64,000 nucleotides of DNA from Ignavibacteriota bacterium. GTDB lineage: Bacteria; Bacteroidota; Ignavibacteria; Ignavibacteriales; Melioribacteraceae. The stretch is from positions 3,668,501 through 3,732,500 of the forward strand of contig JADJWT010000001.1 in assembly GCA_016716225.1 (NCBI GenBank). The letters run 5' to 3'. How positions within the stretch are numbered: position 1 is the first letter of the stretch; each line of letters starts with the position of its first letter. The translations under genes were made by a program, and so were the position numbers. The notes below the pieces were generated by a model, which saw only the letters and a list, made by a program, of their open reading frames with translations, was not told the DNA's origin and searched no databases. This document shows, piece by piece, positions 51,414-59,308 of the stretch.

Positions 51414-52481
51414 TTACAAAAGATTATCTTTGTTATTCATTTTCAGATAATCTACAACATGTTTTACATCTTGAGCGTTATCTCTATTACAAATTAAAAG
51501 CGCATCATCAGTTTCAATAACAATAATATTTTCTAACCCAACAATTGCAGTAAATTTTTTGGGATTAAAAACATAACTTCCGAAAGAATTTTCTGCATAA
51601 AAATCTCCAATTTTCGCATTTCCATTTTCATCTTTTTCAGAAAGCTGATAAACCTCTTCCCAGCTTCCAACATCGCTCCAATCAAAATTTCCTTTTATCA
51701 AAAACACTTTATTGGATTTTTCCATTATTCCATAATCAATAGAAATGCTAGCCAATTGTCCGTAAACTTTTGTTAAAGTTTCATTAAAATTTTCAGCTGA
51801 AATAACTTTTTCTAATTCCAATAAACCTTCATAAAGTTCTGGCAAATACAAACTTAGTTCATTTAATATTACTTCAGTTTTCCAAATAAACATTCCGGAA
51901 TTCCACAAAAAATCTCCGGCTTCAACAAATCTTTTTGCAGTAGATAAATTTGGTTTTTCCGCAAAAGTTTGTACTTTAAAAATTTCTTTATCAACTTGTT
52001 TCTCAATTATTTGAATATAACCATAACCAGTTTCGGGTCGTGTTGGTTTTATACCAATTGTAACAAGTCCATCAGATTTATCTGCAAAATTTGCCGCATT
52101 TAATAATGTAGATTGAAATCCAGCTTGATCTTGAATTAAATGATCAGCCGGAAGAATAATTGTTATTGCATCTTTTGATTTATTATGAATTAAGATTGAT
52201 GCAAGTCCAATACAAGCAGCTGTATTTTTTCCAAACGGCTCTGCAATGATATTTTCTTCGGGAATATTTTTGAGTTGGTTTATAATACTATTTTTTTGAA
52301 TCTGATTTGTGATAATGAAAATATTTTCGTTTTTAATTAATCCTTCTAACCTACTAACCGTATCTTGAATCATTGTATTTTTGCCAAAAATTTGAATTAA
52401 CTGCTTTGGATTTTCTTGTCTGCTTCTTGGCCAAAATCTTGATCCTACGCCCCCAGCCATAATGACTGCAAATAATTCCAT
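51414..52481 (-). CDS. manC: mannose-1-phosphate guanylyltransferase
   Basis: A 355-aa nucleotidyltransferase making GDP-mannose from mannose-1-P and GTP. Marks: IMAGGVGSRFWPRSR (nucleotide loop), NPKQLIQIFG, EPFGKNTAACIGLAS, ILPADHLIQD, FAEKPNLSTAKRF, WNSGMFIW and GNFDWSDVGSW. No C-terminal isomerase domain, so it is monofunctional. Mannose-1-P from the two GH130 phosphorylases could feed it directly (inference). Its stop lies 2 nt before the out-of-frame ATG of rpiB. Confidence 0.93.
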   Translation of the reverse strand: MELFAVIMAGGVGSRFWPRSRQENPKQLIQIFGKNTMIQDTVSRLEGLIKNENIFIITNQIQKNSIINQLKNIPEENIIAEPFGKNTAACIGLASILIHNKSKDAITIILPADHLIQDQAGFQSTLLNAANFADKSDGLVTIGIKPTRPETGYGYIQIIEKQVDKEIFKVQTFAEKPNLSTAKRFVEAGDFLWNSGMFIWKTEVILNELSLYLPELYEGLLELEKVISAENFNETLTKVYGQLASISIDYGIMEKSNKVFLIKGNFDWSDVGSWEEVYQLSEKDENGNAKIGDFYAENSFGSYVFNPKKFTAIVGLENIIVIETDDALLICNRDNAQDVKHVVDYLKMNNKDNLL

Positions 52482-52600
52482 AAAACTATTTCTTCTCCTT
52501 TTTAAAGATTTACTTTAAGTTAGATTTCTGTTATCAAAAGATAAGTATTTTAAACTGATTATTGAATTTTTGTGAAGACAAAATCTGGAAAATTTTTATT

Positions 52601-53701
52601 TTATTCATTTATATAAACTCTTGGAATTCTTTTACTAATTGCACATGTAATTTCATAAGGAATTGTATTTAGAATTTTTGCCCAATCCCAAGCATTAATT
52701 TCTAATTTATTGTTTTTACCAAGTATAATTACTTCATCATTTAATTTATTATTTTTATTTAAATTTATGGAAATTCTATCCATAGAAATTCTACCTAATT
52801 GAGTTGCAAATTTATTATTACAAATTACCTTAATTTTATTGCTTAAAGCTCTGAATAATCCATCTGCATAACCAATTGGTAAAGTACCGATCAACATTTT
52901 TTTATTTGCTTTGAATAATCTTCCATATCCAACAGTTTCACCTTTTTGAATTTCCATTATATTAGAAATTTTGGATTTGACTGACATAACCGGTTTTAAA
53001 CTAATTGATTCTTTGGTTTCCAATGAAGGATAATAACCGTAAAGTGAAATTCCGGGACGAACTAAATCAAAGTACGAATTAGGCATATCTAAAATAGCAC
53101 CGCTGTTTGCACAATGAGCAATTCCATAATTTATTTTTTTAATATTTAATTCCTCAATAATTTTAGTAAATCTACTTAATTGCAAATTTGCAAATTCTTT
53201 ATTTTTTTCATCCGAAGTTGCGAAATGTGTATAAATTCCATCAACAATAACGTTTTTAATTTTTGTTAATGCTAAAATATTTTCAATCGCATTTTCAAAT
53301 CTAATTCCAAGTCTATTCATTCCGGTATTGATATTTACTTGAATTTTAAGTTTAAAATTCAAATTAATATTTTTCAAATCATTAATTTGTGTTTCTGAAG
53401 TAATAGTTGGAATTATTTTTTTATAAAAATTGATATGATGAAAGTTTATTGGAGCAAAACACAAAAATGGTTTCTCTGTAATTTTAGATTTTCTTAATTC
53501 AATTCCTTCTTGCAATAATGCTACGCCATAATATTCTGGAGAGAATTTTTCTTTTTCTAAAACTTTAACACATTCAATCATACCATGACCGTAAGCATCT
53601 GCCTTAACAACTGCCATAACTTTTGTTTTAGTTTTTCGTCTTATGATATTATAATTGTAAATAAAATTTTTTAGATTTATTTCAGCTATTGTTGAATTCA
53701 T
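52601..53701 (-). CDS. alr: alanine racemase
   Basis: A 366-aa PLP enzyme supplying D-alanine for peptidoglycan. PLP-lysine in VVKADAYGHG (residue ~33), INTGMNRLGIR, THFATSDE, AHCANSGA, DLVRPGISLYG, VGYGRLF with the catalytic Tyr region, and ATQLGRISMD. Transcribed towards manC across 119 bp; divergent from ybjQ. Confidence 0.94.
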   Translation of the reverse strand: MNSTIAEINLKNFIYNYNIIRRKTKTKVMAVVKADAYGHGMIECVKVLEKEKFSPEYYGVALLQEGIELRKSKITEKPFLCFAPINFHHINFYKKIIPTITSETQINDLKNINLNFKLKIQVNINTGMNRLGIRFENAIENILALTKIKNVIVDGIYTHFATSDEKNKEFANLQLSRFTKIIEELNIKKINYGIAHCANSGAILDMPNSYFDLVRPGISLYGYYPSLETKESISLKPVMSVKSKISNIMEIQKGETVGYGRLFKANKKMLIGTLPIGYADGLFRALSNKIKVICNNKFATQLGRISMDRISINLNKNNKLNDEVIILGKNNKLEINAWDWAKILNTIPYEITCAISKRIPRVYINE

Positions 53702-53758
53702 AATTATATTTCAAAAAATTATTATTAATTTATTTCACTAAACAAAACTGAGGTTAAA

Positions 53759-54082
53759 ATGTTAGTTACAACAACAAATACAATTGAAGGTAAAAAAATA
53801 ACAAAATATTTGGGATTAGTTTCGGGAGAAGCAATTCTTGGGGCAAATATTTTTAAAGATTTATTTGCCGGAATTAGAGATATAATCGGTGGAAGATCTG
53901 CTGCATATGAAGCCGAATTGAAAAAAGCTAAACAAATTGCAATTCAAGAAATGATGGAACAAACAAAATCATTAGGCGGAAATGCAATTATTGCAGTTGA
54001 TTTAGATTTTGAAACAATTGCAGCAAATGGAAGTATGTTAATGGTTGCGGCAACCGGAACCGCTGTTTTAATTGAAGGATAA
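53759..54082 (+). CDS. YbjQ/UPF0145 family protein
   Basis: A 107-aa protein of the YbjQ (heavy-metal-binding-domain) family: TTTNTIEGKKITKYLGLVSG, GANIFKDLFAGIRDIIGGRS, AYEAELKKAKQIAIQEM, LGGNAIIAVDLDFE. Family members form ring-like oligomers of unknown function. GAGG lies 6 nt before ATG. Followed by a strong hairpin terminator. Confidence 0.9.
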   Translation: MLVTTTNTIEGKKITKYLGLVSGEAILGANIFKDLFAGIRDIIGGRSAAYEAELKKAKQIAIQEMMEQTKSLGGNAIIAVDLDFETIAANGSMLMVAATGTAVLIEG

Positions 54083-54090
54083 TTAATTAT

Positions 54091-54127
54091 TACTCCGATC
54101 TGAATTTTCAAATCGGAGTAAATTTTT
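54091..54127 (+). terminator. terminator between ybjQ and the porin gene
   Basis: Perfect 9-bp stem TACTCCGAT / ATCGGAGTA with a 12-nt loop, followed on the plus strand by AATTTTTCT. It ends ybjQ and, placed between convergent genes, may also serve the porin gene, though the minus-strand T tract is poor. Confidence 0.85.
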
Positions 54128-54134
54128 CTATTGT

Positions 54135-55145
54135 TTAGAATGCTAATTGCATAACCAATTGGAATACATCATTATCATGTTGAGGATCTTTTGCTTCACC
54201 GGTCAGAACATATGCTGCAGTAATTTTTCCAGCATTCCATTTCGTTGGAAATAAAGAATAAGTTGCACCAATTGTTAAAAAGTTTCTTTCGTTTTCGTCT
54301 AAATCGGTATTAGCATCATAAATTTCGTATCTTGCAATTGCTTCAACACAATCCATAATTTTATATCCACCTAGTAAATAATAACCCATTGAGGCTATAT
54401 CATTACTGCCAAAAGGTTTTGACCATCCAATTATTTCAGCTTTAACTTTAAATTTTCCAGGATCATAATATGCATATGCATTATATGCGCTATATTCATT
54501 AACTTCTTTATTACCCATTCCATAATAACCACCGACCTCTAATCCTTTTAAAAGCTCTGGCTTGTAAACTAACATACCGCTAACAGCAAAACCTCCATTT
54601 TGTATTTGTGTTCCTAGAACTTTATTGGTAATATTTACGGCTCCGCTTCCATTATGTAAAGTAATATTTGCTTTTAATTCACCAATATTTGCTGTAAGAT
54701 CCATTCCATAATCTCTAAAATCAGCTCCTATTGTTTGAACGGCCCATGTATCTGCAGAATAAGCTCTTTCAGTTATATCAATCACACCAGCACCAGTTAA
54801 CCCAGCTCCTCTTACACCAGCACCAATAAATCTTCCTGCAGTAAGTGAAAACATTTTGTTTAAGGAATATTCAATTTTTGCATCCAAAAGTTTGAAACTT
54901 GTTAATTCAAGATGAATCGTTCCTTTCATTTTTGAACCAAAATTTGATGTAGCAACAAGTCTTGCTCTTCTTACTCCCCATCCAATTGAATTTGTATCAG
55001 CTCCGTTTATTTGTCCGTAACTTGTCCATGCTTGTACTAAACCACTCATTTTTACTGTAAATTCTTGATCTTCTTGTGCAAATAAATTAATCGATGCTGA
55101 TAAAAATAGAATTATTAAAACTGTATAATTTTTAATAATCTTCAT
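54135..55145 (-). CDS. outer-membrane porin (phosphate-selective porin O/P-like)
   Basis: A 336-aa protein with a signal peptide (1-23, ending LFAQ) and a barrel of about 16 strands ending in a C-terminal Phe (MQLAF). Features of the OprO/P-type family: FTVKMSGLVQAWTSYG, the VRRARLVATSNFGSKMKGTIHLE segment in part, and ARYEIYDANTDLDENERNFLTIGATY near the end. A strong GAGGAGG ribosome-binding site precedes the ATG, suggesting high expression. Substrate not predictable. Confidence 0.8.
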   Translation of the reverse strand: MKIIKNYTVLIILFLSASINLFAQEDQEFTVKMSGLVQAWTSYGQINGADTNSIGWGVRRARLVATSNFGSKMKGTIHLELTSFKLLDAKIEYSLNKMFSLTAGRFIGAGVRGAGLTGAGVIDITERAYSADTWAVQTIGADFRDYGMDLTANIGELKANITLHNGSGAVNITNKVLGTQIQNGGFAVSGMLVYKPELLKGLEVGGYYGMGNKEVNEYSAYNAYAYYDPGKFKVKAEIIGWSKPFGSNDIASMGYYLLGGYKIMDCVEAIARYEIYDANTDLDENERNFLTIGATYSLFPTKWNAGKITAAYVLTGEAKDPQHDNDVFQLVMQLAF

Positions 55146-55283
55146 TTCCCCTCCTCTTTTTTCTGTTGTTGTATTTATTATCCTCTTGATTAAATTGCTA
55201 GAAATTGTTCCCCAATCCTCCTTTATTTTTTGTAATAATCTTTTTTTATAATCGTATGTTTTAAAAGTTTTATAAACTAATCA

Positions 55284-56624
55284 TTAGTATTTGTAAACAC
55301 TTCCTCCAATGAATTCTCTTAAGACTGAATCTTTTGGAATTGGTGAATCATCACTTATTTCTACAATTTCTTCCATAAAATTTGCAATTCTTTTTGCTCG
55401 AATAAATGCATCTTCTTTAAGCGGATTATCTTTAAATTTTTCTTCCCAATTTTTAAACTGAGTAAAAAGCTTTGATTTATACAAAGATAATTCGTACGGC
55501 ATTGCACTATTAATTATAAAATCCGCAGAGTTTGCAAAAGGAATAATATTTCTCAATTCACTTGATCTTACATAATGCCAATGTTCCAAAGTCTGCAAAG
55601 GATCATAAGCACGATGAACTGAATCACGTAGCATTCTTCTCATCAATCTAATATCTGTCCATTGAATATATTTATTATTTTTATCTTTCATTTGTAGCAA
55701 AGGCTCTAGATACAATTTGAACTTAACATCCCCGGAAATTTCTTTGCTGAATGCCGGAAATAATCCATGCAAGCTATCAATTAAAATAATTTCATTTTTC
55801 CCAAGTTTCATTGGCGTTTGATTTAAATATCTTTTGCCTAATTTAAAATCATAATATGGAATCATAACTTCTTCACCTTGAGAAAGTTTTAACAGATGAT
55901 TATTTATTAATTCCAAATCAAGCGCTTGCGGAGTTTCAAAATCATAATCACCAAATTCATCCTTCGGATGATCTTCTAAATCGAAGAAATAATTATCAAC
56001 ATTAACAGTCGCAAATTTTAATCCATTTTTTTTGAGTCGTTCTTCAATTTTAATTGTCGTTGTTGTTTTTCCCGAAGATGATGGTCCGCTTATAAAAACC
56101 ATTCTTAATTTATCACTTCGTTCTAAAATCATTTCTGCGGCAGTATCTAAATCATCTTCATACGCAGCTTCAGATTCATGAACAATATGCGGAAATTCAT
56201 TGTTTGATATTCTTGAATTATATTTTTCGATAGTATTTAAATTATGTGTTGAAGCCCAATCTAAAACTCTCCAAATTTTTGCCCAAGGAATATTTTCATC
56301 CGGTTTTGATGCAATTTTAGCTTCGGACATTCTACTTTTATTTCTTTCATCACGATACAAAATAAATTCTTTTGCAACTTTTGCATGTCCGTTTTCAATT
56401 AGAATTTTTTCAACTGCATCTTGAATTTCTTCAATATGCGGATTATGATTTTCCGGAAATTTATTTTCTAAATATTCAATTACTTTATCAGCTAAAAATT
56501 CTGCACGTTCTTTATCTCTTCCGCCAACAGATATTGCGGCTCTATAAATTGCATTAACAATTCTAATTTTTGTGAAAGGTACAATTGCACCACTTCTTTT
56601 AATTACATTATTAAATTTTGACAT
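55284..56624 (-). CDS. ATP-cone domain fused to a uridine kinase-like P-loop kinase
   Basis: A 446-aa fusion. Residues ~5-93 are an ATP-cone, the allosteric nucleotide-binding module best known from ribonucleotide reductase and NrdR: VIKRSGAIVPFTKIRIVNAI, EIQDAVEKILIENGH, KEFILYRDER. Residues ~170-446 are a uridine kinase/phosphoribulokinase-type domain: Walker A GPSSSGKTTTT (180-190), NVDNYFFDLEDHPKDEFGD, ILIDSLHGLFP, and RRMLRDSVHRAYDPLQTLEHW. Likely a nucleoside kinase whose activity responds to ATP/dATP (inference). It ends 138 bp upstream of the porin start. Confidence 0.85.
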   Translation of the reverse strand: MSKFNNVIKRSGAIVPFTKIRIVNAIYRAAISVGGRDKERAEFLADKVIEYLENKFPENHNPHIEEIQDAVEKILIENGHAKVAKEFILYRDERNKSRMSEAKIASKPDENIPWAKIWRVLDWASTHNLNTIEKYNSRISNNEFPHIVHESEAAYEDDLDTAAEMILERSDKLRMVFISGPSSSGKTTTTIKIEERLKKNGLKFATVNVDNYFFDLEDHPKDEFGDYDFETPQALDLELINNHLLKLSQGEEVMIPYYDFKLGKRYLNQTPMKLGKNEIILIDSLHGLFPAFSKEISGDVKFKLYLEPLLQMKDKNNKYIQWTDIRLMRRMLRDSVHRAYDPLQTLEHWHYVRSSELRNIIPFANSADFIINSAMPYELSLYKSKLFTQFKNWEEKFKDNPLKEDAFIRAKRIANFMEEIVEISDDSPIPKDSVLREFIGGSVYKY

Positions 56625-56644
56625 TTAATACTCAAAATAAATTT

Positions 56645-58279
56645 TTAATCATTGTGTTTAACTTTAAAACCTTTTTGCATCCAGCCTTTTGCTAAAAGTA
56701 ATCCAATTGGACTTATTATCGCAATTATTCCATAAATAAACCACATGGTTTCTGTATTTAATTCTGAAATTGGTGTATTATCCGGACAATATTTCATAAT
56801 AAACCAACCGGAATAAAGACTTGTAATTACTTTAGTTAAAAACCATGGAAACTGTCCTATTCCCATATAAATACCAGTCATATTTTTTGGCGCAATTTCT
56901 GCAACCCATTGCAAGAATCTTGGTTGCCACATTGCTTCGCCGATTGTCATAATTATTAAATATGCCATAAGTGTTTCAAATGTTGGTCCTAATGCTAATA
57001 TAAATGTTGGAAATGCCATTACAAATGTTCCAATTATCATCATGGTATACGTATCTTTTTTTGATGTTAAAGCAGTAACCATTGGTGTAAGTATAAAAAT
57101 TAATATTGGGTTTAGGTTTACAAAAAATTCGAAATTTTCTCCCACAAATCCTTCAAAGGCGCGGCTTGTATAAAGCGGAATTGTAAGCCAATTATGTGCA
57201 AATAATGTTTGAACGAAAATTAGAATAAATACAAAGTATAAGAATCTTAAATCTTTTAATGGAAAATTTTTCAAGTAATATATAAACTTTTCTTTACCAG
57301 ACATTTCTGCCATAGGATTACTTTCTTGTTTTCCATTTTTATCGGATTTTAAATCTACTAATGCTTTTGCCATTGCCTTTTTTGTGATGATAAAATATAC
57401 TACAGCAATTCCGGCAACAGTTAATATTACATATACCCAAAATACACCTGTAATTTCAAATGCTTTACGAATTGGCGGAGAAATAATTCCGGGTAAAAAT
57501 CCGCCAAGGTTCATAAGTGCGTAAAGCATTGCATAACCCATTGCTGAAGTTTTTTCATTTGTTAATTGCTTAACACCGGCATAGCAAGCCGGTTGATAAA
57601 TTCCATAACCTAAAACTATTCCTAAAATTCCCAACATTGCATATATATGTGCGGAATTCCACAATCCCGGAATACCAATTTGAGGTGAAAGTGTTAAAAT
57701 AATTCTTCCAACTAACATCAACATAAGTGCAATTAATAACGATTTTCTTAAACCGATCCAATCTACCGTTGCACCAAGAAATAACATTGCAATAGTAATT
57801 CCGGCGGTTAAAATTCCCACCATTCTTCCAGCATCAATATCATCTAAATTTATATAATCATTAAAAAATATTGCAAGTAAACCAACAACACCAAAATAAG
57901 TTAAGCCTTCCAAAACATAAGATAAATTTACTCCAAACAAAGCTTGAGAAGTTTTTGATAAATCAATAAATGGTTGTGTTAATTCCATAATTATATTATT
58001 AAAAAATGTTTGTTTTATGTCATCCGATTTTTGAAATTCACCGGAAAAAAATGCGAACAAAAATGCAAGAAGCGGAAAAGCCAATGCTATTAAGATTATT
58101 ACAAAAGCATTTTCTTCATTTACGAAAAAATAAATTACCGCAATTGGAATTATTGCTGCAAAAGTTGATAGCAAAATTGCATTCAGATTTTTTTGAATTG
58201 CTAACCTTGCAGTTCCTAAAACAAAAAAAATGTAAAGAATTACTGAAAGTCCGACAAGTACAACATATAAATCTCTCAT
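56645..58279 (-). CDS. MFS transporter
   Basis: A 544-aa carrier with about 14 hydrophobic segments. MFS marks: GATVDWIGLRKSLLIALMLM (loop 2-3 motif), GIYQPACYAGVKQLTNEKTSAMGYAM in pieces, LMNLGGFLPGIISPP, and a second-half repeat after a charged loop (~310-330). The extra N-terminal helices and the loop resemble peptide/POT-like carriers, but substrate cannot be predicted. Confidence 0.82.
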   Translation of the reverse strand: MRDLYVVLVGLSVILYIFFVLGTARLAIQKNLNAILLSTFAAIIPIAVIYFFVNEENAFVIILIALAFPLLAFLFAFFSGEFQKSDDIKQTFFNNIIMELTQPFIDLSKTSQALFGVNLSYVLEGLTYFGVVGLLAIFFNDYINLDDIDAGRMVGILTAGITIAMLFLGATVDWIGLRKSLLIALMLMLVGRIILTLSPQIGIPGLWNSAHIYAMLGILGIVLGYGIYQPACYAGVKQLTNEKTSAMGYAMLYALMNLGGFLPGIISPPIRKAFEITGVFWVYVILTVAGIAVVYFIITKKAMAKALVDLKSDKNGKQESNPMAEMSGKEKFIYYLKNFPLKDLRFLYFVFILIFVQTLFAHNWLTIPLYTSRAFEGFVGENFEFFVNLNPILIFILTPMVTALTSKKDTYTMMIIGTFVMAFPTFILALGPTFETLMAYLIIMTIGEAMWQPRFLQWVAEIAPKNMTGIYMGIGQFPWFLTKVITSLYSGWFIMKYCPDNTPISELNTETMWFIYGIIAIISPIGLLLAKGWMQKGFKVKHND

Positions 58280-58288
58280 ACCCCACCC

Positions 58289-59305
58289 TTAAATTATGTT
58301 TACTTCAAACTCAAGATCAATTTGAAATTTATTAAAAACTACCTTCTTTATTTCATCAGCTAAATTTAATATTTCGCTTCCGCTTGCATTTCCGTAATTC
58401 ACAAGTACCAAAGCTTGTTTTGCATGAACTCCGGCATCATTAATTCTTTTTCCTTTAAATCCACAATTTTCAATTAACCAGCCAGCTGGAATTTTATAAT
58501 TATTTTCATCAATCTTGTAAAATACTAAATCTGAATTTCCTAAAATTAATTTTTCGAAATGATTTTTTTTAATTGTTGGATTTTTGAAAAAGCTTCCCGC
58601 ATTACCAATTTCATTTGGATTTGGTAATTTACTTGCGCGAATTTTTCTAACAATTTCACTAATCAATTTTACATCAAGATTTGGATAATTACCTTTTGTA
58701 ATTTCATCTTGGATTGCTTTATAGGTTGGATTTATTTTAGGAGACAATTTAAGTTTTATTACAACTTTCGTAATTATAAATTTGTTCTTAAATTCTCTTT
58801 TAAAAATACTTTCGCGGTAACCAAATTTACACTCACTTTTTACAAATTTTATTTTATCATTTTTGTGTAAATCAATTCCTTCTAAACTTACAAAAACTTC
58901 TTCAAACTCAGTTCCGTAAGCACCAATATTTTGAATTGGTGCTGCGCCAACTGTTCCGGGAATCATTGAAAGATTTTCAATTCCACCATAATTTTTATTC
59001 ACACAATAATTAACTAAATCATCCCAAATTTCACCGCTTCCAACTTCAATAATAATATCGTTTTCAGTTTTAGATATTTCTTTAATTCCTCTTATTCCAG
59101 ACTGAAAAATTATTCCATTAAAATTTTGTGTAAATAAAATATTGCTTCCACCGCCAAGTATTAAAATATTTTCATCAATAATTTTATTTTCTTTTAAATA
59201 TTCTTGAATTTCAATTTCACTAAAAAATCTAATTAACTTTTTTGCAGAATATCCAATTCCGAATGTGTTGAAATCTTTTAAAGAGATATTTTCAGAAATT
59301 TCCAT
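58289..59305 (-). CDS. murB: UDP-N-acetylenolpyruvoylglucosamine reductase
   Basis: A 338-aa FAD enzyme of peptidoglycan precursor synthesis. NTFGIGYSAKK start, ILGGGSNILF (FAD), IPGTVGAAPIQNIGAYG, YRESIFKREFK (type I MurB Tyr loop), GNAGSFFKNP with the catalytic Ser region, and GWLIENCGFKGKR. It starts 3 bp after comEC. Confidence 0.94.
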   Translation of the reverse strand: MEISENISLKDFNTFGIGYSAKKLIRFFSEIEIQEYLKENKIIDENILILGGGSNILFTQNFNGIIFQSGIRGIKEISKTENDIIIEVGSGEIWDDLVNYCVNKNYGGIENLSMIPGTVGAAPIQNIGAYGTEFEEVFVSLEGIDLHKNDKIKFVKSECKFGYRESIFKREFKNKFIITKVVIKLKLSPKINPTYKAIQDEITKGNYPNLDVKLISEIVRKIRASKLPNPNEIGNAGSFFKNPTIKKNHFEKLILGNSDLVFYKIDENNYKIPAGWLIENCGFKGKRINDAGVHAKQALVLVNYGNASGSEILNLADEIKKVVFNKFQIDLEFEVNII

Positions 59306-59308
59306 TGA

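Noticed and set aside
52531..52544. TTATCAAAAGATAA upstream of manC
   Set aside because: Half-site spacing is one base shorter than in the locus palindrome and no GG-N10-GA element follows; treated as chance.
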